From positions 14,621,639 to 14,685,638 of the forward strand of contig CM012955.1 of NCBI GenBank assembly GCA_000181795.3: DNA of 64,000 bases, read 5' to 3'. The notes below the pieces were generated by a model, which was not told the origin of the DNA, did not search any database, and was given only the letters and a program-made list of their open reading frames with translations. Below, piece after piece: positions 24,271 through 36,206 of this stretch. The DNA is from Trichinella spiralis. Its lineage: Eukaryota; Nematoda; Enoplea; Trichinellida; Trichinellidae. A program made the translations under genes and the position numbers. Within the stretch, counting starts at the first letter, position 1; each line of letters opens with the position of its first letter.

Positions 24271-26983
24271 ATGTTGTGCACTCTTCGACCGGTAATGCGT
24301 GTGGCGTACAGGCGGTTAATTTTGCGCAGCATTAACAATGATTTGGAGTATATCGACGGGAAAAGTGGCGCTTCACGGTTGCCTCGGTTCACTTCCGTTC
24401 GTCAGGTCCGAGGTGGTGTTCATTCATCGCATTATGGGTCTCGCCAAGGCGATCGTTCCGGTTCGAATGACGCCAAACCACCTCAAGAAATATCCTCAAA
24501 CAGTCAGTCGGAAAATTGCAGCAGTACAACCGCCGGTGGTGATGGTGGTTCTGAAGGAGACGACGGCGGTCGGTCGACGTTGATGAATTGTCCAAAATGT
24601 GGTGAACCATGCGTTCACGTTGAGACATTCGTGTGTAAGTTGTTGTTGATATGATCTGCTGATTGCGATGACCGTTCAACGGGGGCAAAATTGCATGCAT
24701 GTGCTTTTGCTTTTCTTTAGCTTCCACACGTTTTGTCAAATGTGAAAAATGTTTACACTTTTTTGTCGTTCTGTCCGAAAATGATACGAAGAAATCAATG
24801 TTTGATGTTGCCAATAGTCAGAGTCACCGCAAACCCCCTCCACCTCCGAAAGAGGTGAAATTGCTTGATGCAAATTTGCAAAGCTTTACACTGTACTAAA
24901 ATTCGTTCTTTATTTTCCGCATAAAGATCTACAATTATCTGGACAAATTTGTCGTTGGTCAAGAACAAGCGAAGAAAGTTTTATCAGTGGCAGTTTATAA
25001 TCATTACAAACGCGTTTACTTGTGCCCACGACCTGTGCCAGGTTCGAAAAATGACAACGGTGACTCATCTCGGCCAGTTACTCCGATGATGACTACAAAA
25101 GGCAAGTGTTTATTTGTGCATGGATTCGGATGTGTTGTATATGTGGGATGATAAAAATTGTAGAAAATGTTTTCGACAATTTTTCCAATTTTCCATCCGG
25201 GGTTCATTATGGACCTGGCGCGATTGACGACGTACCGCCGCCACCGCAGCGCAAATCCACGGCCGAAATTATCAGCGAAGAATCGCAGCCGGAACTTCGG
25301 CTAGAAAAGTCCAACATATTGCTTCTGGGTCCCACAGGCTGTGGCAAGACGCTGCTAGCTCAGACCGTCGCCCAATGCTTGGATGTCCCGTTTGCAATTT
25401 GCGACTGTACAACGTTGACTCAAGCTGGCTACGTGGGCGAGGATGTGGAATCGGTGATAAGTCGCCTGCTTCAGGACGCGAATTACAACGTCGAAAAAGC
25501 CCAAATGGGCATTGTGTTTCTGGACGAGGTGGACAAAATTGGCGCCGTTCCAGGTATTCACCAGCTGCGCGACGTCGGCGGCGAAGGGGTTCAACAAGCT
25601 CTGCTTAAAATGCTCGAAGGGTCCGTGGTCAACGTACCCCAGCATGGCAGTCGCAAAATGCGCGGCGAGAATATTCAAGTCGACACGACCAATGTGCTGT
25701 TTGTCGCTTCGGGCGCTTTCAACGGTCTGGACAAAATTGTCGGCCGTCGCAAGCACAGTAAAGTAAATTTTGGCTGCAAATTGTGGTTTTTTTTACATGT
25801 ATTATAATTTTCACTTTTTTTCTCGACAAGTATCTCGGTTTTGGTGCAATAACGAATGACGATTCACCTGGTCGTCGTGCCGCTGCACTGGCCGATGTGG
25901 CGAGCTTGGATTCAACAGCTAATCCAGATCTAGAATTGGCCGAAAAGGATGCTCTGTTGCGTGAAGTTGAAGCGCATGATCTTATTGAATTTGGAATGAT
26001 TCCCGAATTTGTTGGTTAGATTTTAGATGTCGTTGTTAGGTTAGATGTTGTTTTCTTGTTGAAATTTAATTGATTAAGGTCGTTTGCCAGTGCTGGTACA
26101 GTTCCATAGTTTGGATCAGAATTTGCTGGTTCGAATATTAACAGAACCTCAAAATTCGCTCATTGCTCAGTACAAAGCATTGTTCACAATGGACCAAGTA
26201 ATCGTCAGATGTATTTTTGAAAATATTTCTCATTTTCCATGTTCTTGTTTGTTTGTTTGTTGTATAGATTGATTTGCATTTTACTGATGATGCGTTAAAT
26301 GCGATCGCCAGATTAGCATTGCAAAAGAAAACAGGAGCTCGTGGATTGCGTGCTATTGTTGTACGTTGCTACTTTTCATTAATTTAGAAAATGATTTCTG
26401 TTACACGCATGTTGTACAATTGCTTTCTCTGTTTCTTTTTTCAGGAAAGCATTCTTCTTGATCCAATGTTCGAATGTCCAGGTACTGATGTATCGTCGGT
26501 CACTGTTACCGCAGATGCTGTGAATAAGGTGATAGTAATAATTTGAATACAAAATATCAGTTGAAATGCTGCTATTGTATGAAATGTAATAGGAAGAAGA
26601 GTTTGATGAATTTGTTTTTCAGATTAAACCAGTGGATTTGGTTCGTCGTAACAAAGGCGCAGAAAATGTCAAACGTGAAAGGGAAATGGTGGTATGAACT
26701 GATGATAATCGGAATATATCGTAACCTCATTAAACTTCATCTATCTTTCAGTTATGTTTTTTTTTCTTTCTCTCTTCATCTATCCCACTCTTTATTTTTG
26801 CTGTATAAAAGTAATTTCACAATTTTGCGTTGTATTCATTTCAGTATTTTGAAATAACAAACTGGAAACATTTCATTATTTATTATCGTCTAATTTTTCC
26901 ATGCACGCATCTATTAGTAATGTTTTACATTATTATAATAATGATTTCTTCTTTTTTTCTAATTTCAGACCACGCAAACGTAG
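24271..26983 (+). CDS. CLPX: Mitochondrial ATP-dependent unfoldase ClpX
   Basis: Ten exons: 24271-24634, 24721-24854, 24927-25101, 25164-25762, 25831-26014, 26079-26197, 26268-26360, 26445-26528, 26623-26691, 26969-26983 (about 611 residues; human 633). The arginine-rich N-terminus is a plausible mitochondrial presequence. A zinc-binding module follows (NCPKCGEPC, then KCEKC). The AAA+ domain shows Walker A GPTGCGKT (280-287), pore loop GYVG (313-316), Walker [10 protein letters not shown] (D345, E346), and the sensor-2 segment [11 protein letters not shown]. ClpX unfolds substrates for the ClpP protease in the matrix. The intron after exon 3 starts with GC rather than GT (AAAAG|gcaagt), forced by phase. 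The last exon is uncertain: with the donor at 26692 the protein ends TTQT, but a downstream alternative acceptor near 26756 cannot be excluded. Exon 4 is clearly richer in GC than its surroundings. Confidence 0.95.
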
Positions 26984-28208
26984 AATAGAATACTCTCGCT
27001 GAAAATTATTTATTCGCTTTAAATATGCATTTGTTCATTTATTTATTGTTTTTCAATGTTTTAAATTTCCTCTCAGTACTTTCAATTTATCCAAGCGTGC
27101 ATTGTAAAATGGCACGGGATTTTTCAAGTTTGCATTTACTGAAAAAAAAATCAAAAATAAGAAAAAATAAGCATTTTTCCCAGCCTTATCATTTCACGTT
27201 AAATTTTGCACCGCCTATTTGCCTGTTTTTTTATATGTTGAATCAAATTTCCAAAACGGACGAACATATGAAAGTTTATAATAATATATATTTTGTGTTG
27301 CATATATTACATGTATATTTTTGTTCACATAACAGACATTTTATTATTCTAGTAGAAAGTTATTAAAAAAACCAATAACAACAAATCATATAATGAATGA
27401 ACGATGGCTTGATATTTCGTGTTTTTTTTACAATTTAGTGAGGTAAGTTTGACTTTTTTTACATAATGTGTAATAGGTTCTGTCCAGTACTGTGGATGAC
27501 AGATGGCGAGCGTGATTTGGTGTTTTCTTCAATTGTACCATCTTCCGTACCAAGAAAACAGCTCATCATCTGTCGTCATATTTTGGGTGTGGCTAAGTTT
27601 TGCATAAGTTAACACAAAAAGCAGCGAACGACGTTAATGTTATGCAAATGAGCATTGCTATTTTTTTGGAATTTCAAAAAATCAAAAAATTTACTCGAAA
27701 TTATGTATGATTATTATTTTCTTTTCTTTTCTTTTTTTTGTTATTTTCCTGTAAAATTTCCATACCGAAATCCGAAGCATTATTTTGAAACAGAGTCGAC
27801 AAACAAATATGTCGTATATGATTATTGTTCACGTGTGTCGTTGGATCAGTTTGAAGTGAAAAACTTTTTTTTCTTTACAAAAAAAAGCATACAAATGTTC
27901 AGTATAAGCTAAACTTACTGTTCGCGTTCGGATCTTGTGGTTTTGGGTTCGCTTTATTGAATTTGTGAATATTATAATGTCTTTTTCTTCTTCTTCTGCT
28001 TCTTCAATGGTTTTTTTTCTTCTTTCAAGAAATAGATAAATAATAGCAATAAGGACAGCGGATGTGGTGAAATGGACGACAGCAAGTAGCGAGAGTGGGG
28101 CGTGGATATAATAACACGAGAGGCAGGGACAGGCAGACATAGAAATGGGCAGGGGCGCGACTAAAGGAAGAGGAAGAAGAAGAAGAAGATAAGCGAATCC
28201 GAATCAAT
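26984..28208. other. Convergent intergenic region, CLPX / sulfotransferase-like
   Basis: Both neighbours end into this stretch, so it should contain two 3' untranslated regions. It is AT-rich with pyrimidine and GAA-type simple runs near 27970-28010 and 28160-28190. An imperfect 83-nt inverted repeat lies at 27495-27577. Confidence 0.6.
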
Positions 28209-29726
28209 CTACTTGTCAGAAGGGGATATCATGCACTGGACCGGCAGAGGTTTGATCATTTTGGTTGGACTGGTGTAGTCGGACGTCGTCTTGTTGGCGT
28301 TGGGTTGGGCGAGGCGGCCAAGAATGGCGGTGGGCTTTTGCTTCTTGCTAGCCGACGGTCCGTCGACCGTTGGCGGGCAGTTGTTGGTAGGTTCGACCAG
28401 CGGGGGCAGGTTGAGTATTTGGAAAAATTGCTCAATTCTGGCGGTCATTTCGGGCGTAACTTGACTGAACGCGCACTGCTTGAGCATGGCCTGGCTGAAG
28501 ATGGTGTTGTCCTGGGAGTCGGATTGGGCGCATTGGAGTGCCGCCGGCAGGCATTGGTCGGCCGGCGCTCCGCACATGCGCAACACTTCGACGCAGAACG
28601 ATTGGAGATTGTCGAATACTTGGTCGTAGAGAAACGACGGGAATGGAAATTGTTCGGCCTGGCGAAGGTAGCGGACCATGTTGTCGGCGAATATGACGCA
28701 GCACGTTTCGAACATGGTCGGCTTGAGGATCTCGTTGGCCCGTCGGGCGATGGTCGGCTCGCGGTGAAAGCCGATGTAGCGTTCACCTTGTTCCCAACGC
28801 TTGCAGTAGAATGTCAACTGGATGAGCCGGAAAAAGAGGGTGGGGGCGAAAGCCCGCTCGTGGGCCAGTATCGTCTTCAACGGACGCCGGTGGACGAAAT
28901 AGCAGTGGGCCGATTGGAGGGCACCGTGGATGTCGGCGGCGATGTTGGTGACGAAGAAGATCGGCTTGACCACGTAGCGTTGTTTGTTGTCGTTGGCGGT
29001 CGGCTTGAGCATGACGTACAACGAACAGCGGACCAGTCGGGCAAATCGACCCGCCCTCACCTGCTGTTTCAAACAGTATAGCGACATCAGCACCGGCGGT
29101 TCGCTGAGAACCAAACTGCCCGGATCGGCGTGGTCGACAATTTTCGCCACCAGAGTGGAACCGCAGCGACCGCTGTTGAAAAAGAACGTAACCCGGTGGT
29201 TACGTTCGGCCGGATCGCCGATTTGTTCGGCAATTTTGTAAAACGATTCCAACGGCATCCAGATGAGACGCAGAGCTTCGTGGCCGACCGTATTCCACTG
29301 GAACGTCGCCCGATTGGCGGTGAACCGTTCCACCGAGTCGGGCATTTCGAGAAACAACGCCCCGTCGGTGTCGACGTCGACCAGGATGACGTTGTCTCGC
29401 AGCACGGTATCGGGATGTTCGAAACCGTGGTGCGTGGTGATGAATTGACTGGCCCGGACTTTGTCTGTCGGTATAGCGCGGCAGTAGAGGTGTATTTTGC
29501 ATACATGGGCAGAGGTTGAGAATCGTTCGCCGCGTTTCACAGCCTGCAAGTGTTCGTGCAAGCCGAGCGCACGTAGCCGTATCGTGTCCACTTGTAGCCA
29601 AAGCCAGCGGATGATCAAGAACAAAAAGAATACCGGAATTTGACTCCAGTGGATGTAATATATCCAACAAGCGTAAAGACGTGGCTTCAGGACTTGTCTG
29701 TAAAATTTGCCGATCATCTCATCCAT
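28209..29726 (-). CDS. Sulfotransferase-like type II membrane protein, intronless
   Basis: One uninterrupted frame of 505 codons. A basic N-terminal tail is followed by a hydrophobic anchor at about residues 27-46 (IPVFFLFLIIRWLWL), so the catalytic part would face the Golgi lumen. FFFNSGRCGSTLV (residues 181-193) matches the P-loop-like 5'-phosphosulfate-binding motif of sulfotransferases, which use PAPS as sulfate donor. VHRRPLKTILAHERAF may be the 3'-phosphate-binding region, although the usual serine is not obvious. The C-terminal 70 residues are low complexity. I cannot name the acceptor substrate or a closer family. The gene is strikingly GC-rich compared with its surroundings and has no introns, unlike every other long gene here; a retrocopy, horizontal acquisition or codon bias are all possible. 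The start is the first ATG in frame. Confidence 0.75.
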   Translation of the reverse strand: MDEMIGKFYRQVLKPRLYACWIYYIHWSQIPVFFLFLIIRWLWLQVDTIRLRALGLHEHLQAVKRGERFSTSAHVCKIHLYCRAIPTDKVRASQFITTHHGFEHPDTVLRDNVILVDVDTDGALFLEMPDSVERFTANRATFQWNTVGHEALRLIWMPLESFYKIAEQIGDPAERNHRVTFFFNSGRCGSTLVAKIVDHADPGSLVLSEPPVLMSLYCLKQQVRAGRFARLVRCSLYVMLKPTANDNKQRYVVKPIFFVTNIAADIHGALQSAHCYFVHRRPLKTILAHERAFAPTLFFRLIQLTFYCKRWEQGERYIGFHREPTIARRANEILKPTMFETCCVIFADNMVRYLRQAEQFPFPSFLYDQVFDNLQSFCVEVLRMCGAPADQCLPAALQCAQSDSQDNTIFSQAMLKQCAFSQVTPEMTARIEQFFQILNLPPLVEPTNNCPPTVDGPSASKKQKPTAILGRLAQPNANKTTSDYTSPTKMIKPLPVQCMISPSDK

Positions 29727-29798
29727 TTATGTATATGTATATATGTATATATTGTTACAACGTTCGCTTGGGCGTTGGTACAAGCGCGTCACTGTGTG

Positions 29799-29835
<37 letters not shown>

Positions 29836-32269
29836 GGAATATTTCGTCAACAGTGGTCGGTTGGAATTGGTGAACAATTTCAATTGCAGGCTGTGTGCAA
29901 CGATGGCAGGCCGGTGAATTGTGAAGAATTGTTTCATCACTAGCCCAAAGGGCAGAGAACGTCGACGGTGTTGGTGTTCCAGTTGCCAGGCTGCTTGCGC
30001 CACCGTTTTGCCGGTCAACTTGTGTACGCTGACACTAAATTAGGCTTGTTCATTGGCCGACTTTTCTGTATTCTTTTTCTCATTCTTATTCTTATTATTC
30101 TTATTCAGTTCAATTTTCTCCATGGATATCTGGAATCTGTGTACATGTCTTGAATTTAAAAGTACAATCGACAATTAGTACTCGGAACAATTAATTTTAT
30201 ACACCGACAATTTCGATAATATTTTCCTCCCCCTTCCCTTTCTCTCTCTCTCTCTGCCTGTTCTTATTCTTTTTTTCCCATTTTTCTTTTTTCTCCTCTT
30301 ATTAGTATCCCGTCAAATTAATATACTGTATCATATTGAATAATAATCGAATCATTGACATCATATTAAACACAAACAAATATACATGCCGCATATTGTT
30401 GAAACAATAAAAATACAATTCAGTGTTATATTATTAACAAAGTTGGTGGTGCTGTATTAATCAACTAACTCACTTTTCAACGAGATCATCAACGTCAACC
30501 GGTGTTCTAGTGGCTAATACTAGTGGCAGTAGTTTTCATACTGTCTGCAACAGTTCATTCATTCACCATTCCGACACAGACCAACAGCGATATTGGTTCT
30601 GAAACAAAAAACAACTAGCTGACAAAAATTATCCCTCAATTCCAATATTCAACTGTACATATGCACACGCACATATTTCATTGCACATAGGTAGGTGGTA
30701 CAAGTATATGTATTTTTTTTTCTGCACGATTCACATTGTGTATAATTATTTGTTCGCAGTTGATGTTTGAAATTTTATTCTCATTAAAAATCAGAACAAA
30801 TTAACCCAATTTATTACAGCAAATTGTTACTGTTATTCATCAACATCATCACCACCACTGATCGGCAGTGCTATTTGATAATTTTTAACTATTCTCAACA
30901 ATCACTGATAAAATTGATCTACCAGAAAAAGGCACGCCTACATTATTGACACACACACACACACATTGCACGGATTGAATGAATATTTTCTCTTTTCATT
31001 GATTGTTAAAATTTAATCAACAATTGTCATCAAAATATGAACAAGCTAACAATTTTCAATTGATAGAAAGAAAAAATAATAAAATATTATTAAATTGAAA
31101 GTTTTATTTTAAAATTAAAAAAAACAATATTATTTATTGTTCATCAATGTTGTTATACTAAAGTAAAAGTGAAAAAGAAAATTCATAAATTGACGTATCT
31201 GTAGGTGAATTGGTGTTCGTGAAATGCGTATGCAAATTTCATTCCAATTGATTGGTGTGATATGATCAATTAGTATGAATTATTGAAACGATCGAAAAAA
31301 TATGCATCAAAATATGAATAAACAAACATTGTAAAAATGGGGGGAAGTAGTTCATGATGAAAAATCACGTGCAGAAAACGAATCACTTTGATCTATCTGC
31401 CATACGCCACGTTGGAAAATCGTGATTTATGGCCATTTGCGAATTTGCCCACTTCACACGATTGTTATCAAATCGGTTATCAATTTCTGCAATTTGAACG
31501 CGAAATACGTCCACGAATGCAACAGCTCATATCCAGCTTCCTCTAATAATTGCACGGTTGAAATTGAAGTTGTCAAAACTGGCTTCTTCCACTGATTTGA
31601 AATGAAACTATTCATAACAGTATGCTTCATTTGTCTGACAAATGTTGTTCTTACAATTATTATTCCCACTCTGCTTTATTATGAATAGAATTTAATTCAA
31701 AAAAAAACAAAAATTACAAATTTAATTTCTTTTACTTTATTTTGCTAATAACAATTACCGTAATCAGTTTTTGAAAATGTTTTTTTTCCATTTTAATTTA
31801 TTGTTGCAATTGAAAAAATAGGGAAAAGCTAAAAAAGTATCACTTTAGCTTGATGAAATTTGACGTCATTTGCGTGGTTTGATCAATTCCCCCGAGCTAA
31901 AAATGATCGTCGACTAACATTATTGTCTGTTTCCAAAAGGAAAAATATTCCATTTTAGTTGTTCAACAAAATTCACAATATTTCATATTAATAATAACTA
32001 ACTGTTCACTGATGTCCATAGAATTGATGTACAACAGTCGAATAATTCTACAGGAAATGGCCAAACTACTTTCGCGGTTTAACCATTAGAATAGTTGTCC
32101 TTGGTAGGCAGTGTTCAATTTGAACCCGTTATTGTTCAATAAATAATACAGTGTATGAAAATCAGCATACTACCACCGTGACCTATTATCAATTAACAGT
32201 CAGTGTACTCTGTTAATTGTTTGAAAATGCATTTGATAAGATACAATCTATATTGTGAAATTTGAAAAT

Positions 32270-32302
<33 letters not shown>

Positions 32303-34556
32303 ATTGATGAACTTATAAAAGAATTTCATCATTGAACAATGATTTCAACCGTACAATAGGATTACTGTAGTATTTTGTATAATTGGAGTGTGTGACGTTT
32401 CGCGGGTGAATTCTTCAAACATCCAACTACTTGAAGTGTTTTTTTTCTTCCATTCTCTTTCACGCCAATTTAGAAGAAGAAGAAGAAGAAGAAAGATTCT
32501 TATAAATTATCATTTCCAGATTCTCAACCTCGTTTTTCAAAAGTGAAGTAAAAATTGTACAATTGCACGCAGTTCGCAAGTAAAATGGGAAATTTTTTTT
32601 TCTAATTGATACAAACCAGTCAATCATTCGACGAATTCTTTTTCATAATTGTAAAATTTCATTTATCGTTATGAATAATATTAAATCTGCACAACGTGAA
32701 ACAATTGAAAACCAGTACAACAACACAACGTTACGCATCAATAATCCGACCAATTGATTTCCACATCAAAATGCAATTTTCAAGCGAAAAACAACTTTTA
32801 ACAATTATTTTCAAAGAATACAATGACAATACAAAAATATCGATATTATCAACAAAAAAAAACCATACATGATCAAAAATAAATAAATAAACTGATCTTA
32901 CTTTGAAAATTTTGGTTTTTTTGGTGCAAAAATTTTAACAATTTATGTTTTACACTTTTTGTGAACAAATTTTTTATTTTGAATTCTTGTCGAAATGAAA
33001 CAAATTTCTTTCCTGTTTTCACCACTCCAATTTTGAAACATACTGTGCAAAATAAATAAACATCAAATGTTTTTTTATTTTCGTACGGTTTTGCGTACTG
33101 TAATGCTGATTATTTAAATGGAAAAAAAATTCGACACTCTTCCGTTGTTCCATTGCACCCTGTCGGTGCAGTTCCAATATTTTATTCTAGTTGACACGAC
33201 TTAATTATTTTATTTATCTGTTTATTTATTCAGCTGTTGTATTTTATGATATTGATTTTATGAATAGATATCAACGAACAAAAGAGTGGATTTTTTTTCA
33301 AAGTTTTGAATCGCTTTTAAATGGGGAGACAATTTTCAACCCATCAAAATGGAAATTGGGCAACCTGATTCTGTTTGATCGCCCACCCAACAAATTCGGC
33401 CATGTACGAAGTCAGTTGGCTGCTTTTTCTTCAGCCTATTTGTGTCATTGTTAGCCTACATTGCGGTTACAGACAAATGCATGGCTTGGATGTTGTCGAA
33501 ATTTGCAAGAAAAAAATAACATTTGCGAGAAAATTTGGAAAAAAGCTCCACACCTATTCATTGTAATACAGTTACAGTTGGGGAAATGTGAACTTTCAAA
33601 AATACAATTACACTAACCTTTGCAACTGTTTTGCAGTCTGTTCTCTGAACTTTATACTTTATCGAACGTTTATTACAAAAAATACGATCATCATTTGCAT
33701 TGTTGTTAAACATTTCAGTAAATAAAAACATGTTGGATAGTAAATTTTCTTCCAAGCGTTGATCAAAACGATGAGCATTAATCACTTGGAACATTTTCAC
33801 GGTGTTCACATTCGATAAAAATTAGAGCAAATATTAATCAATTTTATTACACTTATCAAAAAATGGATCAGCAATTTACAAAACTGTTTAACATGAAAAC
33901 ATGAAATTATAGAAATTTTCTTTCCCACTGCGTATATAAATTAAATTTCTAGACGACAATTCACCACTTTGCTGCAAATCAAAATGCATAATTTTCAAAA
34001 TTGTACTTGATTGTCACAAACGATAATTAAAATTAACATTTAATATTAAAAAAATTCAACATTATGCAAGTTGTGAATTATTTACTGACACTATTTGCAG
34101 AAAGCGCATCGCGCAATTGCGAGTGTGTTGTGCAAGAAATTATTCACTTCGTATTACGATAAAATTCTAAAACTGAATTTTACAATCCTCACATTTTATT
34201 AGTTTTTTTTAAATTTATTTACTCACTAGCCGGTTCAGAAGCATCACGACAAGTTCATTCTCTCTAATTGTAATTTATTATTGAAAAGTAATGCTTTTGC
34301 AAAACTCTACAAAACTGAAAAATTTCCAACACAAAATATTCTCGCTTCAGAAACTTTATGAATAATATAAAAATTACACTTGTAATTTATCAGTAAGAGT
34401 AAAATGATAAACTTTAAAAAATCAAACTGTACGTACACATCTCACACATTAGAATAATTTTGCTAAATGCTATTTAATGTAACTAAATATGAAAAATGCA
34501 GCACAAGCTTATATAAAATGTGCTTTCTAAAAAAATGAAACGTTTGGATAATTTAA
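29727..34556. other. Long AT-rich spacer with simple repeats
   Basis: About 4.8 kb without a supported gene. It holds (TAA)n at 29800-29835, pyrimidine runs near 30225-30260, (AC)n near 30950-30965 and 32270-32290 followed by (TA)n, and GAA runs near 32473-32493. The first 300 bases are the likely promoter and leader of the sulfotransferase-like gene. A 54-codon frame at 33402-33566 is discussed in findings. Confidence 0.6.
29800..29835. repeat. (TAA)n microsatellite
   Basis: A run of twelve TAA trinucleotides, about 75 bp upstream of the start codon of the sulfotransferase-like gene. Confidence 0.95.
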
Positions 34557-35362
34557 TCAGTACATTCGAGGTGGCATAGAATCATCGTCAGGAATGCCCA
34601 ACTCTTCATCAGTCAGCGATTCCAAATACGGCAATGGCCATTCTGGTTCACCCTGCAACAGCACCAAAAAATTATCATTATTCGTCAACGAAACACAAAT
34701 GTGAAACTTATGCAAACAACAGTCAGTCGTCAATCTGGAATCAGTTTATCATTATCGCGAAAAATCATGCTTTTCTTTAAATTTCATTTATACAAAATTG
34801 GACTGTTCGTTAATTAAACAAAATTCTGTGCAATTCTTAAAATTCAGCATTAACAAAAATGATGGCACTTTTCAGTCTACAAACTGCATGTATGGATAAA
34901 TATTCTTCATGAAATAAATAAAATATAAACAATGAAACGCTCATCTGAAAGATAAATTGTATGAACAGAGAAAACTTACAAGAACTTCCATGTAATCATA
35001 GAATAAACGGTAGAACATATAGCCCCAAAAAAAGCCAGATATCAGGTACTTTGTCATTAATTTGTCATACGGATGAGTCTTACCATCAAACGTTCCTCGA
35101 TACAGATAACTACAAAATTAGCAGTTAAAACTGAAATTACATCATTCACAAGTTATGTTTAATATTACTCTGTACCAAAACCGGAATGTACTTCGTTGCT
35201 CATTTTGAAAAACTGCGGATGTTCACGAGGACCCTGATTTACCATTCCTTTGAACGATGGAACTGTCCAGTGATCTTTATCAGAATAAAAGCGTTTAAGC
35301 ATGCAGTTTAAAACGCCAACATATCGCTTCGTTATTTTTGATGAATTCGTCAACAATTCCAT
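34557..35362 (-). CDS. NDUFB2: NADH dehydrogenase 1 beta subcomplex subunit 2
   Basis: Three exons: 35362-35169, 35109-34980, 34652-34557 (420 nt, 139 residues). The second half contains the family signature: SGFFWGYMFYRLFYDYMEVLG, a single membrane span, followed by the C-terminal SLTDEELGIPDDD, which closely matches the end of mammalian NDUFB2 (TDEELGIPPDD). The N-terminal 60 residues are basic and would include the mitochondrial targeting sequence. NDUFB2 is an accessory, non-catalytic subunit of the membrane arm of respiratory complex I. The protein is longer than the mammalian form (about 105 residues), mainly at the N-terminus. Phases agree at both introns. I chose the ATG at 35362; an upstream in-frame TTG is not needed. 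Confidence 0.9.
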
Positions 35363-36206
35363 TGCATAGATGAATAAAATATGCAAATAAGAATTTTTCT
35401 GTACTTAATAAATCATCAAGATCGACTTTTCAAAGCGAAAAGTTTTTAGCTCATATTTGAAATAATCAATTATATTTTCTTTTTTTTTATAAATTTATTT
35501 GAAATTAAATGCTACAAAAATAATAAAATAATTGAAATTTAAACGAACGTTGAATATCATAACTAAAGGAATGTTGTTCTTAATTTAAATAAAATTGTTT
35601 AAAATAAAATTTATAAAAATTTTTACAACATTTTTTTGATATGCAAATGGAATATAATGCTTCACAACAATCTTCAATTTATGCCAAACTGAACAAGCGT
35701 CAACGTTTAGGAAATCAGAATAAACTTTCAAAATATTTTATACAATTATTTTTTCATTATTTTAATTAAATTATTATTTATTTTTTTATTTGGAAAATTT
35801 ATTTATTTTATACTAAATGGAGCAAATTATTACAAATGATCTTGCATTCTATGTTTATTACGGTAAACTGATTAGAACTCTAATTTGTTATAGAAGGTAG
35901 GCAAGCAGTGGAGTTCAAGATTAATTGACGAGTTATTCATATTAATTGTTTTATTTTATTTAAAAGTTTTAATGTAAAAAGTTATATGAAGCCGTTTTGT
36001 GAATCCATTACAATGGATAACATTATACATTGTAATGGAATTTTATTTGTTATGTTTGCAAGCTTTGTTTTAATACTGAATTGTGTTTTCAAAAATTTCA
36101 ATCTTTTTCAGTATTATGTAAACATGAATTTCTTGTTCCGTTAAGTTTATAATGTTCGTTATTTGACGATTATAGGCATAAAATTGCTGTTTTCATATAC
36201 TCCGAA
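35363..36206. other. Divergent intergenic region, NDUFB2 / SLBP
   Basis: 844 bp of very AT-rich DNA between two divergent start codons; it should carry both promoters. No clear motif was seen. Confidence 0.55.

Noticed and set aside
26543..26857. 104-codon frame overlapping CLPX exon 9
   Set aside because: Out-of-frame reading of exon 9 and intron sequence.
28305..29519. Long plus-strand frames (258 and 129 codons) opposite the sulfotransferase-like gene
   Set aside because: Antisense shadows of a GC-rich coding exon; the minus strand has the recognisable motifs.
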